The translations under genes and the position numbers were made by a program. Positions 35,784-42,491 of a stretch of 64,000 nucleotides of DNA are shown piece by piece. The number at the start of each line of letters is the position of its first letter. Within the stretch, counting starts at the first letter, position 1. The stretch comes from Pseudomonas sp. HS6 (GTDB taxonomy: Bacteria > Pseudomonadota > Gammaproteobacteria > Pseudomonadales > Pseudomonadaceae). The stretch is taken from positions 3,038,001 through 3,102,000 of the forward strand of contig NZ_CP067412.1 in NCBI RefSeq assembly GCF_023375815.1. The letters are read 5' to 3'. The notes beneath the pieces were generated by a model. That model ran no database searches. It was not told the origin of the DNA and was given only the letters and a program-made list of their open reading frames with translations.

Positions 35784-35812
35784 AAGCCCGGCAATGGCCG
35801 GGCTTTGGTGTC
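35784..35812 (-). terminator. Probable terminator of the repeat-protein gene
   Basis: Stem AAGCCCGGC/GCCGGGCTT with loop AATG, 20 bp beyond the stop at 35826. The T-tail on the minus strand is interrupted (TTGTTC), so efficiency is uncertain. Confidence 0.6.
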
Positions 35813-35825
35813 TGGATACTGCCGA

Positions 35826-36143
35826 TCAGCTAATGGCTGCAGCCGTACCGGTTTTATCGAAACCGTCAGCAGCGATGGCGTTGGCGGTGCCGGTCTTGTC
35901 GAAGCCGTCGGCAGCGATGGCAGCAGCAGTGCCAGTCTTGTCGAAGCCATCGGCAGCAACCGCTTTGCCAACGTTGGTTTTATCGAAACCATCGGCAGCG
36001 TAGGTGCCCGAGTGGCTGGTTTCGATGGCGGCGCTGGCGCCGGAAATGAAATCGGCGGATTTGGTTTTGTCCGAGCCATCGGCGGCGAAGGTGTTGGCGG
36101 CCAGTACGGACAGGGTCAGGGCGAGGATCAGTTTGGTTTTCAT
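35826..36143 (-). CDS. Secreted protein with four 14-residue ADGFDKT repeats
   Basis: A protein of 105 aa. Sec signal MKTKLILALTLSVLAANTFA with cleavage before ADGSDKT. The mature chain ends in four near-identical 14-residue units, ADGFDKTNVGKAVA, ADGFDKTGTAAAIA, ADGFDKTGTANAIA and ADGFDKTGTAAAIS. A diverged first unit (ADGSDKT) opens the chain, separated from the others by a spacer. Acidic/basic DGFDKT turns suggest a small repeat fold or an unstructured polymer. Pseudomonads encode related short periplasmic repeat proteins with other units, but I know no function. Its own terminator and no operon partners. Confidence 0.75.
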   Translation of the reverse strand: MKTKLILALTLSVLAANTFAADGSDKTKSADFISGASAAIETSHSGTYAADGFDKTNVGKAVAADGFDKTGTAAAIAADGFDKTGTANAIAADGFDKTGTAAAIS

Positions 36144-36491
36144 GGTCGTTCTCCAGATTCGAAATTCGTTGGCGATGTGTTTCGCATGGGGTTCATGCTA
36201 CGCCAACTAAATTGATTAAAAAGCGCAAAATAATGCTAAAAACAATCGATTAACTTGATGTTAAGGGCGGCGCATTCAAGTCGCTTTCGTCGTCGAAGCG
36301 AGCGTCGCGCAGGTCATCGATCAGGTAAGTGCAGGATGCGGCAGGGGCATTAACCGGTGATTAATCGCTGCTTTTGGCTTGTGTGACAGATTTTTCATAC
36401 ATTCCCGACCGGTTTTTCACCCTCATAACGCCAGTCTGCCGGCGGCCAGAAAACCAAGAACCGGCCGTCACACACTGGAGCTTTACCTGCA
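36144..36491. other. AT-rich divergent intergenic region
   Basis: About 350 bp between the divergent repeat-protein and DUF347 genes. The stretch around 36208-36262 is notably AT-rich (AAATTGATTAAAAAGCGC, CAATCGATTAACTTGATG), consistent with promoters or a nucleoid-protein site. No gene or clear operator is visible. Confidence 0.5.
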
Positions 36492-37250
36492 ATGAACAAA
36501 CTGCCTCAAATCACCCTGGCCTTCTGGGTCATGAAAATCTGCGCGACGACCCTGGGGGAAACCGCGGGGGATTTGCTGTCGATGACCCTCAACGTCGGCT
36601 ACGCCATGAGCTCGCTGATCCTGATCAGCGTGTTTGTCCTGACGCTGATCACGCAACTGATGGCCAAGACTTACAAGCCGCTGCTGTACTGGATCGTGAT
36701 CCTGTCGACCAGCACCGCCGGCACCACCATGTCCGACTTCATGGACCGCACGCTGGAGCTGGGCTACGCCACAGGTTCCATGATCCTGATCGCGATCCTG
36801 CTGGCGATCTTCGCGGCGTGGCGCCTGAGCGGCGATTCGCTCAATGTCACCAAGGTGCAGAGCTTTCGCGGCGAGATGTTCTACTGGATGGCGATCCTGT
36901 TCTCCAACACCCTGGGCACCGCGCTCGGCGATTACCTGGCGGACGACTCGGGCCTGGGCTTCGCCGGTGGTGCGCTGTTGATCGGCTCGGCGATTGCGGT
37001 GGTGGTACTGCTCAAGTACTTCACGAAGATTTCGTCGGTGGCGCTGTTCTGGGTAGCGTTCGTGTTGACCCGGCCGTTTGGCGCGACCCTGGGCGACTTG
37101 ATGACCAAGTCCCATGAGAAGGGCGGTCTGGACTTCGGCACCATCGGTTCGTCGGCGGTGCTGGCGGGGATTCTGTTGGTGATGATCGTGGGCGCGTCTT
37201 ATGCGCAGAAGCGCTTTGGCAACAAACAGGGCGTTGCCGAATTGTCCTGA
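36492..37250 (+). CDS. Inner-membrane protein with four DUF347 repeats (COG4705)
   Basis: A protein of 252 aa with about eight TM helices arranged as four repeats, each carrying a small-residue/acid motif: LGETAGDLLS, GTTMSDFMDR, GTALGDYLAD and GATLGDLMTK. The repeated Gly-Asp pattern in membrane segments suggests a transporter or channel for a cation, but function is not established. It is preceded by a 348-bp gap and followed by a REPIN; no operon partner. Confidence 0.82.
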   Translation: MNKLPQITLAFWVMKICATTLGETAGDLLSMTLNVGYAMSSLILISVFVLTLITQLMAKTYKPLLYWIVILSTSTAGTTMSDFMDRTLELGYATGSMILIAILLAIFAAWRLSGDSLNVTKVQSFRGEMFYWMAILFSNTLGTALGDYLADDSGLGFAGGALLIGSAIAVVVLLKYFTKISSVALFWVAFVLTRPFGATLGDLMTKSHEKGGLDFGTIGSSAVLAGILLVMIVGASYAQKRFGNKQGVAELS

Positions 37251-37266
37251 TACCGAGGTGACTTCA

Positions 37267-37337
37267 ATCGCGAGCAAGCTCGCTCCCACAGGGTCAGTTG
37301 TACGCCGATCCAATGTGGGAGCGAGCTTGCTCGCGAT
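37267..37337. repeat. REPIN in tail-to-tail orientation
   Basis: ATCGCGAGCAAGCTCGCTCC at the left and its complement at the right, about 25 bp apart, so the orientation is opposite to the 17320 copy. It lies between convergent genes. Confidence 0.88.
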
Positions 37338-37379
37338 GGGGCCAGAACAGCCACCATTGCAGTGGCTGAATAAACCCGG

Positions 37380-38699
37380 TCAGTCAGTGACGATGCGCGA
37401 ATGTTTCTGGGTGTCTTTCATGGTGATGTACACCAACAGGGACACCGCAATGCACGCGGTCACGTACCAGTAGTAACCTGTTTCCATGCCGATGCTCTTG
37501 AACCACAGCGCGATGTATTCGGCGGTGCCGCCAAAGATCGACACGGTCAGTGCGTATGGCAGGCCGACGCCCAGGGCGCGGATTTCGGTCGGGAACAGCT
37601 CGGCCTTCACCACGGCGTTGATCGAGGTGTAGCCGCTGACGATGATCAGCGCCGCCATGATCAGGAAGAATGCGCCCCACCAGGTCTGGATGGTGTGCAG
37701 GGTCATCAGGATCGGCACGGTGAAGATCGTACCGAGCACGCCGAACGCGATCAGGATCGGACGACGACCGATCTTGTCGGACAGGCCGCCGATGATCGGT
37801 TGCAGGCACATGAACAGGAACAGCGTCGCTGCGGAAATGGTGGTGGAGTCGGAGATGCTCATGCCGACGGTGTTCACCAGGTATTTCTGCATGTAGGTGG
37901 TGTAGGTGTAGAACGCCAGCGTCCCGCCCATGGTCAGGCCGACCACGGTGAGCAGTTCCTTCGGATGACGCAACAAGGTGCGCATGGCGCTTTCCTTGGA
38001 CTTCTCTTTCTTGGTGAACGACTCGGTTTCTTCCATGCCACGACGCAGGTACAACGCAACCACGGCACACAGCGCGCCGATGGCGAACGGGATGCGCCAG
38101 CCCCAGGCGTACAGCTGTTCGGTGGTGAGCATGTTCTGCAGCACGATCAACACGCCCAGCGCGATGAGCTGGCCGGAAATCAGGGTCACGTACTGGAAGC
38201 TGGAGAAAAAGCCGCGACGTTCCTTGGTTGCCATCTCCGACAGGTAAGTGGCGGAAGTGCCGTACTCGCCACCGACCGACAGGCCCTGCAGCAGACGGGC
38301 GAACACCAGCAGGATCGGCGCACCGATGCCGATGGTTTCGTAGTTCGGGCTCAGCGCAATCAGCAGGGAGCCGAAGCACATCAGATACACCGAGGCCATC
38401 AGCGCTTTTTTACGTCCGACCTTGTCGGCGTACAGGCCCATCAGCCAGCCACCGATCGGACGCATCAGAAAGCCCACGGCGAAGATCGCGGCGGTGTTCA
38501 TCAATTGGGCGGTGGTGGAACCGGCGGGGAAGAAGGTCTTGGCGAAGTACAGTGAGAAGGCGGCGTAGACGTACCAGTCGTACCACTCAACCATGTTGCC
38601 GACGGAACCGCTGAAGATCGACTTGATGCGACTGGCGGTGGTTCGTTCTTTGACCGGCACGGCAGCCGACCCAAGAGGCAGGGCGTTGGAGTTATCCAT
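37380..38699 (-). CDS. kgtP: MHS-family dicarboxylate/alpha-ketoglutarate permease
   Basis: A proton symporter of 439 aa with 12 TM helices, of the metabolite:H+ symporter branch of MFS. Signature SVGNMVEWYDWYVYAAFSLY in TM1, the MFS motif GLYADKVGRKKALMASVYLM, and LQGLSVGGEYGTSATYLSEM. It resembles P. aeruginosa PA5530, the alpha-ketoglutarate transporter that depends on sigma-54 and MifSR. A sigma-54 promoter and paired upstream sites lie ahead of it, and a DctBD/MifSR-like pair follows on the same strand upstream. C4/C5-dicarboxylate import is the likely role. Confidence 0.86.
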   Translation of the reverse strand: MDNSNALPLGSAAVPVKERTTASRIKSIFSGSVGNMVEWYDWYVYAAFSLYFAKTFFPAGSTTAQLMNTAAIFAVGFLMRPIGGWLMGLYADKVGRKKALMASVYLMCFGSLLIALSPNYETIGIGAPILLVFARLLQGLSVGGEYGTSATYLSEMATKERRGFFSSFQYVTLISGQLIALGVLIVLQNMLTTEQLYAWGWRIPFAIGALCAVVALYLRRGMEETESFTKKEKSKESAMRTLLRHPKELLTVVGLTMGGTLAFYTYTTYMQKYLVNTVGMSISDSTTISAATLFLFMCLQPIIGGLSDKIGRRPILIAFGVLGTIFTVPILMTLHTIQTWWGAFFLIMAALIIVSGYTSINAVVKAELFPTEIRALGVGLPYALTVSIFGGTAEYIALWFKSIGMETGYYWYVTACIAVSLLVYITMKDTQKHSRIVTD

Positions 38700-38762
38700 T
38701 GAAGGATCCTTCGTTTAATTGTTTTTGTGGAGCGCGTTGAAACGCAGCCTGCGATGGCTATA

Positions 38763-38777
38763 GCAGGAGCTGTGCCA
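38763..38777 (-). promoter_or_regulatory. Sigma-54 (RpoN) promoter of kgtP
   Basis: Reads TGGCACAGCTCCTGC on the minus strand, matching the -24/-12 consensus TGGCAC-N5-TTGC at all but one position, with GG and GC ten bases apart. It lies 64 bp before the kgtP start. Confidence 0.85.
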
Positions 38778-38819
38778 ACGGGGGGAGGGCCGGTTTAGAG
38801 GGGGTCGCGCAAAGTGTTG

Positions 38820-38865
38820 AGCGGAAATCCGCTTACGGAATAGTGTTTGTGAGCGGAAAGTTGCT
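38820..38865 (-). promoter_or_regulatory. Paired enhancer-like sites upstream of the sigma-54 promoter
   Basis: AGCGGAAATCCGCT at 38820-38833 is an inverted repeat, and AGCGGAAAGTTGCT at 38852-38865 is a degenerate second copy with 32 bp between starts (about three helical turns). They lie 43-102 bp upstream of the promoter element, where an NtrC-type activator would bind; the adjacent MifR/DctD-like protein is the obvious candidate. Confidence 0.6.
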
Positions 38866-38887
38866 TATTGGAGCGCAGATCAAGAAC

Positions 38888-39184
38888 CCCTCACCCTAAC
38901 CCTCTCCCGGGGGGAGAGGGGACTGACCGAGTTGTACTTTTGAGGTACATCGACCTGAATTATCGAGTCGAACTCAGGTTTGAAAACCAGCGCAGATCGG
39001 CTCCCTTTCCCCCTCACCCTAGCCCTCCCGAAACGTCGGACCGCCCGGGGGGAGAGGGGACTGACCGAGTTGTACTTTCGGGGTACATCGACCTGAATTA
39101 TCGAGTTGAACTCAGGTTTGAAAACCAGCGCAGATCGGCTCCCTTTCCCCCTCACCCCCTTGGGGAGAGGGTTGGGGTGAGGGG
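38888..39184. repeat. Intergenic repeat element, copy C, internally duplicated
   Basis: CCCTCACCCTAACCCTCTCC at the left end and GAGAGGGTTGGGGTGAGGGG at the right. Inside, a roughly 138-bp unit occurs twice in direct orientation, each with TGACCGAGTTGTACTTT, GGTACATCGACCTGAATTAT and CCAGCGCAGATCGGCTCCC. The two units differ at a few bases. It lies between the mifR stop and the kgtP upstream region. Confidence 0.9.
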
Positions 39185-39220
39185 ATGGATTTCAGCCACA
39201 CAGAAATTCCCGACCCAGCC

Positions 39221-40549
39221 TCAATCAGCCAAAAACATCTCCCGGCTCAACCCATGCCGCTGCATCTTTTCATTGAAGGTACGCCGGGGCAGTTGCAGTT
39301 CCTCAAGCACGGCTTTCACATCGCCCTTGTGCCGGGTCAAAGCCGCCCGCAGACACTGTGCTTCAAACGCCTCCTGCTGCGCCGCCAGCGACTGGCCCGG
39401 ATCGATGCCCTGAACCGGTTCATCCAGCCCCAGCACTTGCCGCTCGGCGACGTTCGCCAGTTCCCGCACATTACCTGGCCAGTCATGACTCAGTAGGTGA
39501 CTCAACTGCGCACCACTGAGCGGCGGAAACGTCCGGCCCAAACGCTGGGCGGCGCTCTGGGCGAAGGATTCGAACAACAGCGGAATGTCTTCCCGACGAT
39601 CACGCAACGGCGGCAGGCGCAATTCGGCGACGTTCAGGCGATACGCCAGGTCTTCACGAAAACGCCCGGCCCGCGCTTCATCCAGCAGATCGGGTTTGGT
39701 CGCCGCGACGATCCGCAAGTCCACCCGAATGCTCTGGTTCGACCCCAGCCGTTCAAGCTTCTGCTCCTGCAACACCCGCAGCAGTTTCACCTGCTGGGCC
39801 AGCGGCATGCTTTCGATTTCATCGAGAAACAGCGTGCCGCCATCGGCGTATTCCAGCTTGCCGATGCGCTTGCCGGAGGCCCCGGTGAACGCTCCGCTCT
39901 CATGGCCGAACAACTCGGCTTCGAACAGCTGCTCGGGGATCGCCGCGCAGTTCAGCGCCACAAACGGTTTGTCGGCGCGCGGGCCGAAGTCGTGCAGGCA
40001 ACGGGCGACCAGTTCCTTGCCGCTGCCGGTCTCGCCGCGGATCAGCACGTTGACCGGCAGGGTCGCCAGATCGAGTACCTGCCGGCGCAAGGTCTGCAAA
40101 CCACGGGATACACCGAGCAACGTCGCATCGAGTTTGGCGCGGTTGTCGGCCTGTTCGTGCAGGGCGCGGTTTTCCAGCACCAGTCGGCGTTTGTCCAGTG
40201 CCCGGCGCAGGCTGCCGAGCAGGGTCTCGGGGCTGAAGGGTTTTTCCAGGAAGTCGTAGGCGCCGTCGCGCATCGCTTCGACCGCCATCGGCACGTCGCC
40301 GTGGCCGGTGAGCAGAATCACCGGCAGGTCGGCATCCCGGCGTTGCACTTCGGCCAGCAGTTCAAGACCGCTGAGGCCAGGCATGCGCACGTCGCTGACA
40401 ATCACCCCGGCAAAATGCGCGGGCAGCGCCGCCAGGCATTCCTCGGCGCGGCTGAACAGCTGCACCTCGAACCCGGACAGGCTCAGCCATTGCTCGACGG
40501 CACTGCGAATGCTGCTTTCGTCATCGACCACCATCACCGCATTAAGCAT
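39221..40549 (-). CDS. mifR: Sigma-54-dependent response regulator, DctD/MifR type
   Basis: A protein of 442 aa. Receiver domain with the phosphorylation site Asp53 in VIVSDVRMPGLSG; AAA+ domain with Walker A GETGSGKELVARCLHDFG, the sigma-54 loop ESGAFTGASGKRIGKLEYAD, and Walker B GGTLFLDEIESM; C-terminal Fis-type HTH KGDVKAVLEELQLPRRTFNE. The GAFTGA loop is intact, so it should activate sigma-54 promoters, most simply that of kgtP. Its start overlaps the kinase stop by one base (TGATG). The name MifR is chosen for linkage to the alpha-ketoglutarate permease; DctD is the alternative. Confidence 0.82.
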   Translation of the reverse strand: MLNAVMVVDDESSIRSAVEQWLSLSGFEVQLFSRAEECLAALPAHFAGVIVSDVRMPGLSGLELLAEVQRRDADLPVILLTGHGDVPMAVEAMRDGAYDFLEKPFSPETLLGSLRRALDKRRLVLENRALHEQADNRAKLDATLLGVSRGLQTLRRQVLDLATLPVNVLIRGETGSGKELVARCLHDFGPRADKPFVALNCAAIPEQLFEAELFGHESGAFTGASGKRIGKLEYADGGTLFLDEIESMPLAQQVKLLRVLQEQKLERLGSNQSIRVDLRIVAATKPDLLDEARAGRFREDLAYRLNVAELRLPPLRDRREDIPLLFESFAQSAAQRLGRTFPPLSGAQLSHLLSHDWPGNVRELANVAERQVLGLDEPVQGIDPGQSLAAQQEAFEAQCLRAALTRHKGDVKAVLEELQLPRRTFNEKMQRHGLSREMFLAD

Positions 40550-42309
40550 CAGATGTGCGCCTCCAGATCGATCGGCAACGTCAGGCTGAACACCGCGCCG
40601 TTGTCGCCATTGTCGGCGCTCAGGCGCCCGCCGGATTCGTGGACGATGGCAAACGACACCGCCAGCCCCAGACCGAGGCCGTCACCCACCGGTTTAGTGG
40701 TGAAGAACGGATCGAATACCTGACCCAGATGTTCTTCGGCAATACCGCCGCCATTGTCGATGACGCTCAGGCGCCACAGTTGTTCGTCGGCTTCCAGACG
40801 GATTTCCAGACGCTTGCAAGGTTTGCCTTGCATAGCGTCGAGGGCATTGCGCAGCAGGTTGATCAGCACCTGTTCGAGGCGGATCGCATCGCCGCGCACC
40901 CAGGCCGGGCGGGTCAGGTGCAGCACGAGGCTGACCTGTTCGTCGCGCATTCTCGCGTCCAGTAATTGCAGGGCCTGATCGACCACTGTCGCCAGATCCA
41001 GTCGCTCGCGCAAACCGCTGGGGCTCTTGCGGGCGAAGGTTTTCAGGTGGCCGGTGAGGGCCGCCATGCGCGTGAGCATTTCATCCACCGGTTTGAGCGC
41101 CTTGTAGGCGTCATCGACGCGGCCGTGATCGAGTAGCAGCCTCAGAGTTGCAAGCTGCATGCGCTGAGCGGTCAGCGGCTGATTGATTTCGTGGGCCAGC
41201 GCGGCGGACATCTGCCCCAGTGCCGCGAGTTTCGCTGATTGCACCAGTCCGTCCTGAGCGGTACGCAAGTCGCGGGTACGTTCTTCGACCAGTTGCTCAA
41301 GCTCTTCGCGGCTACGCTGGCGCATCTTCGCCAGACGCCAGCGCTGGTTGAGGAACAACAGCAGGAACACCAGCGCCAGCCACACCCCGGCAGCGGCGAG
41401 CCCGGCATTGCGCTGGTCTTCGAAGGACAATTGCGGGTGTCGCAGCAGGTGCAGAGTCCAGCCTTCGGCGGTCAGCGGCAGCGATTCCCACAGATAATCC
41501 GCTGTGCCCTGGGGGCCTTCGACACGGCGTAGATCACTGTTGTCGTCGAAGCGACGCAGCGACAGATGAGTCAGCGGAACCAGCAACTGTTTGTCGTATT
41601 GGCGGGTGGCCTTGATCTCTTTGTAATCGGCCGGGCTCAGCGGATGCAGGAGGCGATAGCGCCAGTCGGGCTGGTTGGCGATGAAAATGATCCCACGCGC
41701 ATCGCTGACCAACAGGGTGTCGCTGCCCTGGCTCCATTCACGCTCCAGCTCCGGGAATTCGAGCTTGACCACCATCGCCCCGAGGAACTCGCCGTTGTCG
41801 CCGAGCACCGCGCTGGACAGGAAATAACCGGGAATCCCGCTGGTCACACCAACCGCGTAGAAACGCCCGGTGCCCTGGGTGCGGGTCTGACTGAAATAGG
41901 GGCGAAAGCCATAGTTGTGGCCGACGTAACTGCTGGGCAGACGCCAGTTGCTGGCTGCCACCGCGAGGCCGGTGTGGTCGAGCAGTTCAAGGGTCGAGGA
42001 TTGTGCGGCGCCGTTGATCTTTTCCAGCTTCAGGTTGAGTGCGGATTGCTGTTCGGCGTTGACCGGACCGGCCAGCGCTGCGCGCAATTGCGGGTCCAAT
42101 GCCAGCACGGCGGGCAGGGCGCGGTAGCGGTCGATCAGGGTGTGCAGCGAATTGGCGTACAGCGCCAATTGCTGGTTGGCCCGGGCGGCATCTTCCTCCA
42201 GGGCCTGGCGTTCGGCATGACGAATGGCAAACGTGGCGGCAAGGGCGGCCCCCGCCAGAATGAGGAACGCATAAAGGGTCATGCGTAGGAAGCGAGAAGT
42301 CGCAGGCAT
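40549..42309 (-). CDS. mifS: Sensor histidine kinase, DctB/MifS type
   Basis: A protein of 586 aa. TM1 at residues 8-24 (MTLYAFLILAGAALAATFAI), a periplasmic double-Cache sensor of about 270 residues, TM2 (NAGLAAAGVWLALVFLLLFL), a coiled coil, then the DHp helix with phosphoacceptor His373 in ALAHEINQPLTAQRMQLATL, and an HATPase domain with NLLRNALDAM, DNGGGIAEEHL and GDGLGLGLAVSFAI. The sensor arrangement is that of dicarboxylate sensors. It is translationally coupled to the response regulator gene. Confidence 0.85.
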   Translation of the reverse strand: MPATSRFLRMTLYAFLILAGAALAATFAIRHAERQALEEDAARANQQLALYANSLHTLIDRYRALPAVLALDPQLRAALAGPVNAEQQSALNLKLEKINGAAQSSTLELLDHTGLAVAASNWRLPSSYVGHNYGFRPYFSQTRTQGTGRFYAVGVTSGIPGYFLSSAVLGDNGEFLGAMVVKLEFPELEREWSQGSDTLLVSDARGIIFIANQPDWRYRLLHPLSPADYKEIKATRQYDKQLLVPLTHLSLRRFDDNSDLRRVEGPQGTADYLWESLPLTAEGWTLHLLRHPQLSFEDQRNAGLAAAGVWLALVFLLLFLNQRWRLAKMRQRSREELEQLVEERTRDLRTAQDGLVQSAKLAALGQMSAALAHEINQPLTAQRMQLATLRLLLDHGRVDDAYKALKPVDEMLTRMAALTGHLKTFARKSPSGLRERLDLATVVDQALQLLDARMRDEQVSLVLHLTRPAWVRGDAIRLEQVLINLLRNALDAMQGKPCKRLEIRLEADEQLWRLSVIDNGGGIAEEHLGQVFDPFFTTKPVGDGLGLGLAVSFAIVHESGGRLSADNGDNGAVFSLTLPIDLEAHI

Positions 42310-42491
42310 GCTTTGGCAAACGTCGAGAGTCGGGCCGGCACGATAGCACGGGCCCGAGGGAGGTTTAAGCGCTCAAACCGATGTGGCTACATCGCTGTGA
42401 TTTTCCTGGATCTTGAATGCAGTACAGTTCTCAGCTCCGTCCCCGCAGCGATACATACGCTCTCAGTGAGGGCGTGAAGTGGTGGACGGTG

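Noticed and set aside
38888..39184. CRISPR array
   Set aside because: Two direct units of about 138 bp with no short regular repeats or unique spacers and no cas genes; it is a duplicated intergenic element.
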